Source: Pantoea rodasii
GTDB taxonomy: Bacteria > Pseudomonadota > Gammaproteobacteria > Enterobacterales > Enterobacteriaceae
Direction: 5' to 3'
NCBI RefSeq assembly: GCF_002095465.1
Contig: NZ_MLFP01000011.1
Coordinates: 62,001-126,000, forward strand
Length of the DNA stretch: 64,000 bases
Shown here: piece by piece, positions 59,472 through 64,000 of the stretch
Position numbering within the stretch: position 1 is the first letter of the stretch
Layout of the letters: each line of letters starts with the position of its first letter
The notes under the pieces: model-generated
Databases searched by the model: none
Told to the model about the DNA's origin: nothing
Seen by the model: only the letters and a program-made list of their open reading frames with translations
Translations under genes and position numbers: made by a program

Positions 59472-61515
59472 TTTTTCTCGTTTACGCCCGCACTCCAGTC
59501 AAGGCTGGCTGGCATGGGTGCTGCTGGCTTTCATCCTGTTCTTCTCGGTGGCCAGCGACCAATTCCTCTCCGTGCAAAACCTGCTGGACCTGGCAGAAAG
59601 CTACGCGGTGACCGGCATCTTTGCGCTGGGCCTGTTCGTGGTGCTGGTGACCGGCGGGATCGATATCTCCTTTGCCGCGGTGGCGTCGGTGGTGCAATAC
59701 CTGATCGCTTCGCTGTTTGTGCAGTTCCAGTTTGATAACGCTGCCTTGAGCATTCTGCTGGCGATTGCCTGCGGTACCGCTTTCGGCGTGGTCAATGCGC
59801 TGCTGATTACCTCACTGCGCGTGGTGTCGATCATCATCACCATCAGTATGCAGTCGCTGCTGTTTGGTCTGCTGATGTGGGTGACCGGCGGTAAGAGCCT
59901 GTATTCCCTGCCGGACTGGTGGATCACGCTGCGCAGCGTGCTGCCCTTCTCCTGGCAAGGCAACAGCTTCCAGATTGGCCTGCCGCTAATCACCATGCTG
60001 GTGATTGCCGGACTGACCGCGCTGCTGCTCAACAAAACCAACCTCGGCCGCCAGCTGTATGCGGTGGGCGGCGATGCGGAATCGGCACGTCGTATCGGGA
60101 TTCGCGTCGGTCTGATTCATGTCTTCGCTTACGGCTGGCTCGGTGCGATGGCGGCGATTGGCGGGCTGGTACAGGTGTATCGCATGGGTGAAGTGGTGCC
60201 GAATGCGTTAGTCGGCGGCGAGCTGGATGTGCTGGCGGCCACGGTACTCGGCGGTGCCAGCCTGATGGGCGGTAAAGGCACGGTGAGCGGCACACTGATG
60301 GGCGTGTTCCTGATCGCCATCCTGAAGAACGGCCTCAACCTGATTGGCGTCTCCAACTACTTCATGAACATCGTGGTAGGCGCCGTGATCATGGTGGCGA
60401 TTGCCGTCACTCACTACAAAAACGTAAAGAAACTGACGTCAGTTTCGTCTGACAGAGGCATTCACATGAAATCACTCTCTGCTCTGCGTCCGGACGGCAC
60501 CAATATCGGCCTGATGCTATTGATTGCGCTGGCACTCGCGATATTCACCATCATGCTGCCGGGCCGCTTTATGACCGACTCGACCTTTATGAGCATGGCG
60601 TTCCAGCTGCCGGAACTCGGCTTACTGACGCTGGCGATGTTTATCGCCATCCTCAGCGGCGGCCTGAACCTGGCGATTATCGCCACCGCCAACCTGACCG
60701 CACTCTTTATCGCCTGGACCTTGATGAGCGCCCTGCCCGCTGATGCCGGTACCGGTCAGCAACTGCTGTGGCTGTTTATCGCCATCGTCGGCGCGATGCT
60801 GATTGCTGCGGTGATCGGCGTGATCACCGGCGTGATGGTGACGCGAATTGGCGCGCACCCGATTTTGGTGACGCTGGCGACCATGATGACGCTGAACGGC
60901 ATCGGTATCTGGCTGACCAAAGGCGCGGCGGTCAGCGGCATGCCTTCAGTGGTGCAGGCGCTCGGCTCCAACACGCTGCTGGGGATGCCGCTGCCGCTGT
61001 GGGTATTCCTGATTGCCGCCGCGCTGCTGGCGCTGTTCCTCGGCAAAACCCGCGCCGGCAAATGCATCTACATGGGCGGCAGCAACATTAATGCCACCTG
61101 GTTTAGCGGTATCAATACCCATCGCATGCTGGTGCTGGTGTATGTGATCTCCAGCCTGCTGTGCGTGTTGGCCGGATTGATCATGATGGCGCGCTTTAAC
61201 TCAGCGCGAATGGGCTACGGCGATGCGTATCTGCTGCTCACCGTACTAGCGATTATTCTCGGCGGCACCGACCCGAACGGCGGTTTCGGCCGCGTGACCG
61301 GTGTGGTGCTGGCGCTGATTGCGCTGCAAGTGCTCTCCACCGGTTTCAACCTGATGAACATCAGCCAGCACGTAAGCCTGGCGATGTGGGGCGCGGTACT
61401 GATTGTGGTGCTGGCCTTCAAACAATTTAAAGCCCGTTTTAATGAACACCGTGCCGTCAAGCTCAGCAGGTTAGCTGCGGCCCTTAACCCTCTGACAGAA
61501 AAGAAGGAAGTCTAA
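59464..61515 (+). CDS. Sugar ABC permease; as read a fusion of two permeases
   Basis: One 683-residue frame holding two RbsC/LsrC-type permeases. The first half (1-325) shows GLFVVLVTGGIDISFAAVAS, TTVL-type ATVLGGASLMGGKGTVSGTL and ends near VTHYKNVKKL. As read it runs directly into the second half. Adding one A to the run 60418-60422 would instead end the first protein at 60452 (HYKKRKETDVSFV) after 329 residues, 13 bp before an ATG with an AGAGG site. The fusion is therefore probably a base-call error; a genuine LsrC-LsrD-like fusion remains possible. It overlaps the ATPase gene. Confidence 0.75.
   Translation: MPDFSRLRPHSSQGWLAWVLLAFILFFSVASDQFLSVQNLLDLAESYAVTGIFALGLFVVLVTGGIDISFAAVASVVQYLIASLFVQFQFDNAALSILLAIACGTAFGVVNALLITSLRVVSIIITISMQSLLFGLLMWVTGGKSLYSLPDWWITLRSVLPFSWQGNSFQIGLPLITMLVIAGLTALLLNKTNLGRQLYAVGGDAESARRIGIRVGLIHVFAYGWLGAMAAIGGLVQVYRMGEVVPNALVGGELDVLAATVLGGASLMGGKGTVSGTLMGVFLIAILKNGLNLIGVSNYFMNIVVGAVIMVAIAVTHYKNVKKLTSVSSDRGIHMKSLSALRPDGTNIGLMLLIALALAIFTIMLPGRFMTDSTFMSMAFQLPELGLLTLAMFIAILSGGLNLAIIATANLTALFIAWTLMSALPADAGTGQQLLWLFIAIVGAMLIAAVIGVITGVMVTRIGAHPILVTLATMMTLNGIGIWLTKGAAVSGMPSVVQALGSNTLLGMPLPLWVFLIAAALLALFLGKTRAGKCIYMGGSNINATWFSGINTHRMLVLVYVISSLLCVLAGLIMMARFNSARMGYGDAYLLLTVLAIILGGTDPNGGFGRVTGVVLALIALQVLSTGFNLMNISQHVSLAMWGAVLIVVLAFKQFKARFNEHRAVKLSRLAAALNPLTEKKEV
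60466..61515 (+). CDS. Second sugar ABC permease (separate gene if the frame is corrected)
   Basis: A 349-residue RbsC-type permease from ATG 60466 (MKSLSALRPDGTNIGLML), with AGAGG at 60454-60458. Family segments: MFIAILSGGLNLAIIATANL, ITGVMVTRIGAHPILVTLAT and LAIILGGTDPNGGFGRVTGV, equal in form to the first permease. In this sequence it is the in-frame C-terminal half of 59464-61515. Its stop overlaps the epimerase ATG (TAATG). Confidence 0.65.
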   Translation: MKSLSALRPDGTNIGLMLLIALALAIFTIMLPGRFMTDSTFMSMAFQLPELGLLTLAMFIAILSGGLNLAIIATANLTALFIAWTLMSALPADAGTGQQLLWLFIAIVGAMLIAAVIGVITGVMVTRIGAHPILVTLATMMTLNGIGIWLTKGAAVSGMPSVVQALGSNTLLGMPLPLWVFLIAAALLALFLGKTRAGKCIYMGGSNINATWFSGINTHRMLVLVYVISSLLCVLAGLIMMARFNSARMGYGDAYLLLTVLAIILGGTDPNGGFGRVTGVVLALIALQVLSTGFNLMNISQHVSLAMWGAVLIVVLAFKQFKARFNEHRAVKLSRLAAALNPLTEKKEV

Positions 61516-62207
61516 TGCGTATTCAAGTCTCCCCGTCGTTGATGTGTATGAATCTGATGGAGATCAAGCACCAGCTGGAAGTGCTGGATTCCCGCGCCGA
61601 CTTCCTTCATATCGACATCATGGACGGCCACTTTGTGAAAAACATCACGCTGTCGCCGTTCTTCATTGAGCAGATTCGTCCGCACACCAAAGTGGCGCTG
61701 GATGTGCACTTGATGGTGGAACAGCCGACCGATTTCATTGATGCAATTGCCAAAGCGGGTGCCGATTACATTTGCCCGCACGCGGAAACCATCAACCGTG
61801 ATGCGTTCCGTGTGATTAACCTGATTCGCAGCCACGGCAAGAAAGTCGGCGTGGTGCTGAACCCGGCCACACCGGTGTCGTTTATCCATCACTACATTCA
61901 TCTGCTGGATAAAATCACCGTGATGACCGTGGATCCGGGCTATGCCGGTCAACCGTTCATCCCGGAAATGGTGGCGAAAGTGCAGGAGCTGAAAGCACTG
62001 AAGCAGCAGCATGGCCACAAATATCTGATTGAGATCGATGGCTCGTGCAACACCCGCACTTACAACACGCTGGTTGGTGCGGGTGCGGAAGTGCTGATCG
62101 TCGGCACCTCTGGCCTGTTCAACATCCATGACGATCTGGCAACGGCCTGGGACATGATGCGTGACAGCATTGATGAAGCTCAGGGTCTGGCGAAGGTATC
62201 CGCATGA
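61515..62207 (+). CDS. AlsE-like hexulose/pentulose-phosphate 3-epimerase
   Basis: A 230-residue barrel enzyme of the ribulose-5-phosphate 3-epimerase family, closest in layout to E. coli AlsE (allulose-6-phosphate 3-epimerase, 231 aa): VSPSLMCMNLMEIKHQLE, metal site FLHIDIMDGHFVKNITLSPF, VDPGYAGQPFIPEM and VLIVGTSGLFN. It probably epimerises a 6-phosphoketohexose at C3, linking the sugar to fructose-6-phosphate; the substrate is inferred. It overlaps both neighbours. Confidence 0.85.
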   Translation: MRIQVSPSLMCMNLMEIKHQLEVLDSRADFLHIDIMDGHFVKNITLSPFFIEQIRPHTKVALDVHLMVEQPTDFIDAIAKAGADYICPHAETINRDAFRVINLIRSHGKKVGVVLNPATPVSFIHHYIHLLDKITVMTVDPGYAGQPFIPEMVAKVQELKALKQQHGHKYLIEIDGSCNTRTYNTLVGAGAEVLIVGTSGLFNIHDDLATAWDMMRDSIDEAQGLAKVSA

Positions 62208-63097
62208 TTCCACGCTGGCTGGGTATCGACATTGGCGGCACCGGCACACGTCTGCAGCTAATGGAAGAGGGACGCATCTGGTCCAGCTTCCGTAAGGTGC
62301 CGACGGCCAGCTGGGCGCAGCAGCCCGACGCTTTGACGGCACTCGGGCAGTTAATTAATGAAACACTGGAGCAGCAACCGGTGAGCGGCGTGATGCTGGG
62401 ATTGCCTGGCATTCTCAGTCGCGATCGTCAGCAGGTGATTTCGCTGCCGTTTATTCAGGCGCTGGATCATCAGCCGGTGGCGGCGATCCTCACCGAACGT
62501 CTAGGCGTGCCGGTGGCGATGGATAAAGATGTTAACCATCTGATGATGTGGGATTTAATGCAGCTGGAGCAGTTGCCAGATATCGCGGTAGGTTTGTATC
62601 CCGGTACCGGCATGGGCAACAGCTTGTGGATTAATGGTCGTTTTTATCACGGCCAGCACGGTGGCGCGGGTGAGTTGGGCCATGTGCCGATTGCCGGCAA
62701 TGAACTGCCCTGCCCGTGCGGCAATCGGGGTTGTGCGGAGACGGTGACTTCTGGCAACTGGCTGAGTCACTGGGCCAGGACCAACGTGCCGAATACCGAT
62801 ATGTCGGCGCTGTTTACCCAGCATGGCGACCATCCGGAACTGCAGGCGTTTGTGTATCGGCTGGCGCAGCTGATTGCCACCGAGATGAATATCCTCGATC
62901 CGGAGTATTTGATTCTGGGCGGTGGCGTGCTGGCGATGGCGGATTTCCCGCTGGCGCAGTTACGTAGTCAGATTCAGCAGCATCTGCGTCCACCCGCCAC
63001 GCGGGACAATTTAAAAATCATCTTTAGTCAGTCCACCGATCACACCGGCTGTCGCGGTGCCTGTTTGGCCGCCGAACGCCTGTTCAGGAGTGCATGA
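62204..63097 (+). CDS. AlsK-like ROK-family sugar kinase
   Basis: A 297-residue ROK kinase: phosphate loop GIDIGGTGTRLQLMEEG, catalytic Asp region VAMDKDVNHLMMWDLM, GTGMGNSLWINGRFY and the zinc-binding GELGHVPIAGNELPCPCGNR with GCAET. It resembles AlsK, which phosphorylates allose/allulose. Together with the epimerase it suggests import, phosphorylation and C3 epimerisation of a rare ketohexose. ATGA overlaps the epimerase stop. Confidence 0.85.
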   Translation: MIPRWLGIDIGGTGTRLQLMEEGRIWSSFRKVPTASWAQQPDALTALGQLINETLEQQPVSGVMLGLPGILSRDRQQVISLPFIQALDHQPVAAILTERLGVPVAMDKDVNHLMMWDLMQLEQLPDIAVGLYPGTGMGNSLWINGRFYHGQHGGAGELGHVPIAGNELPCPCGNRGCAETVTSGNWLSHWARTNVPNTDMSALFTQHGDHPELQAFVYRLAQLIATEMNILDPEYLILGGGVLAMADFPLAQLRSQIQQHLRPPATRDNLKIIFSQSTDHTGCRGACLAAERLFRSA

Positions 63098-64000
63098 TGA
63101 AAGGAAAAGTGTGTGTGTTTGGCTCGTTCAACCTCGACGTCGTCGCGGTGATGAACCGTTTTCCAATGCCGGGTGAATCACTGACTGCCCACAACAGCAT
63201 GATGGGACCGGGCGGCAAAGGCGCAAACCAGGCCACGGCAGCGCTGCGTGCCGGGGCGCGCGTGCACTATATCGGCAAGGTCGGTAACGATGATTTTGGC
63301 ATTTTTGCCCGTCGTCACCTGGAGAAAACCGGCTTCGATGCGATTACGCTGTTTACCTGTAAAGAGAAGCCCACCGGCAACGCACTGATCTATGTGGCCG
63401 GGGATGATGCGGAGAATATGATTTCCGTGTATCCCGGCGCCAATACCACGGTAACGGCGGCGGAAGTGTCACGCTGTCAGCCCACGGTCGCCGCCGCCGA
63501 TATTTTGCTGGTGCAGTTAGAGAACAACCTGAGTGCCATTCAGCGCATGATCGATAATGCCCGTGCGGGCGGCACTTTCGTGATTTTGAACCCGGCGCCG
63601 TGGCAGAAAGTGAGCGATGCGCTGCTGGCGAAGGTGGATCTGCTGACGCCTAACAGTACCGAAGCAATGCAGATTACCGGCGTGAAGGTGACTGATTTTG
63701 CCAGCGCGCAGAAAGCCGCAGAAGTGATGCACCGCAAAGGCGCGCGTCAGGTGATTATTACCCTGGGGATGGCGGGCGCATTGCTTTCCACAGCAGAACA
63801 ACAGCCGTTACGTATTCCGCTGTTCCCGGCGCAACCGCTGGATACCACCGGCGCGGGCGATGCGTTTAACGGTGCGCTGGCAGCGCGTTTAGCTTCAGGT
63901 GATGAACTGCCACAGGCGGCATTGTTTGCTTCGGCGTTTGCTTCATTGTGTGTGGAACGCTCTGGTGCGGCCAACTCCATGCCGTCTTACGCCGAAGCGC
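63097..64000 (+). CDS. PfkB-family (ribokinase-like) carbohydrate kinase, 3' truncated by window end
   Basis: At least 301 residues without a stop before the window edge. Start ATG at 63097, with CAGGAG six bases upstream (an ATG at 63094 overlaps the previous stop). Ribokinase signatures: VFGSFNLDVVAVMNRFPMPG, MMGPGGKGANQATAALRAGA and the late DTTGAGDAFNGALAARLASG with catalytic Asp. It phosphorylates a sugar, perhaps a pentose delivered by the same transporter. Last visible gene of the operon; the 3' end lies beyond 64000. Confidence 0.88.
   Translation, partial: MKGKVCVFGSFNLDVVAVMNRFPMPGESLTAHNSMMGPGGKGANQATAALRAGARVHYIGKVGNDDFGIFARRHLEKTGFDAITLFTCKEKPTGNALIYVAGDDAENMISVYPGANTTVTAAEVSRCQPTVAAADILLVQLENNLSAIQRMIDNARAGGTFVILNPAPWQKVSDALLAKVDLLTPNSTEAMQITGVKVTDFASAQKAAEVMHRKGARQVIITLGMAGALLSTAEQQPLRIPLFPAQPLDTTGAGDAFNGALAARLASGDELPQAALFASAFASLCVERSGAANSMPSYAEA

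Noticed and set aside
61512..62342. 276-residue minus-strand frame opposite the epimerase
   Set aside because: Antisense to the AlsE-like gene and overlapping the next gene; no domain or ribosome-binding site.

Overview
The window is chromosomal DNA from a member of the Enterobacterales, most likely an Erwiniaceae member close to Pantoea. The backbone follows the E. coli order alaC - ypdAB - glk - ypeC - mntH/nupC - alaXW - yfeC - gltX - valUXY-lysV - yfeR/yfeH - ypeB-ligA-zipA-cysZ-cysK - ptsHI-crr - cysM-cysAWUP - yfeY/yfeZ/ypeA - amiA-hemF - maeB-talA-tktB. Added to it are genes typical of plant-associated relatives, notably ipdC (indole-3-pyruvate decarboxylase) beside glk. The genus is inferred from synteny and protein resemblance only. 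No phage, integron, intact insertion sequence or CRISPR array was seen.

Layout. 1-4055: an iclR-uspA pair divergent from an MFS/HlyD efflux pair. 4258-13845: ypdK, alaC, a GNAT gene, a repeat-rich gap, the ypdAB pyruvate-sensing pair, glk, ipdC, an aldo-keto reductase and ypeC. 13892-16692: divergent mntH and nupC. 16885-21151: an organosulfur cluster (SsuD-like monooxygenase, SsuA-like binding protein, cysteine dioxygenase, four-module rhodanese). 21403-27878: two tRNA-Ala, a formate/nitrite channel, yfeC, gltX, three tRNA-Val, tRNA-Lys, a FlxA-like gene and yfeR/yfeH. 27909-36372: ypeB-ligA, zipA, cysZ-cysK and the general PTS operon. 36509-38546: a CpxRA-like two-component pair where E. 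coli has pdxK-yfeK-yfeS. 38725-45308: cysteine synthase B, the sulfate/thiosulfate ABC importer and the yfeY region. 45519-53074: amiA, hemF, maeB, talA and tktB. 53219-55556: ampH and a DUF1176 gene. 56137 to the right edge: a DeoR-type regulator followed by a tightly coupled sugar ABC transporter, an AlsE-like epimerase, an AlsK-like ROK kinase and a PfkB-family kinase that runs off the window.

The most important caution concerns sequence quality. Seven loci show a reading frame that breaks, or two genes that fuse, and each is fully repaired by restoring one missing base (two in zipA). Most of the lost bases lie in short mononucleotide runs. The loci are iclR, alaC, glk, cysteine dioxygenase/rhodanese, zipA, the CpxA-like kinase and probably the double permease. 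The repaired genes reach the normal family length (glk 321 aa, alaC 411, zipA 329). This looks like homopolymer undercalling rather than biology, so neither the pseudogenes nor the two apparent fusions should be trusted without resequencing.

Functionally, the window combines sulfur acquisition at three sites (cysPUWA-cysM, cysZ-cysK and the organosulfur cluster), central sugar metabolism (pts, glk, maeB, talA, tktB), pyruvate sensing, metal uptake (mntH with a good MntR box) and one uncharacterised sugar operon, which is the best candidate for an undescribed catabolic system.
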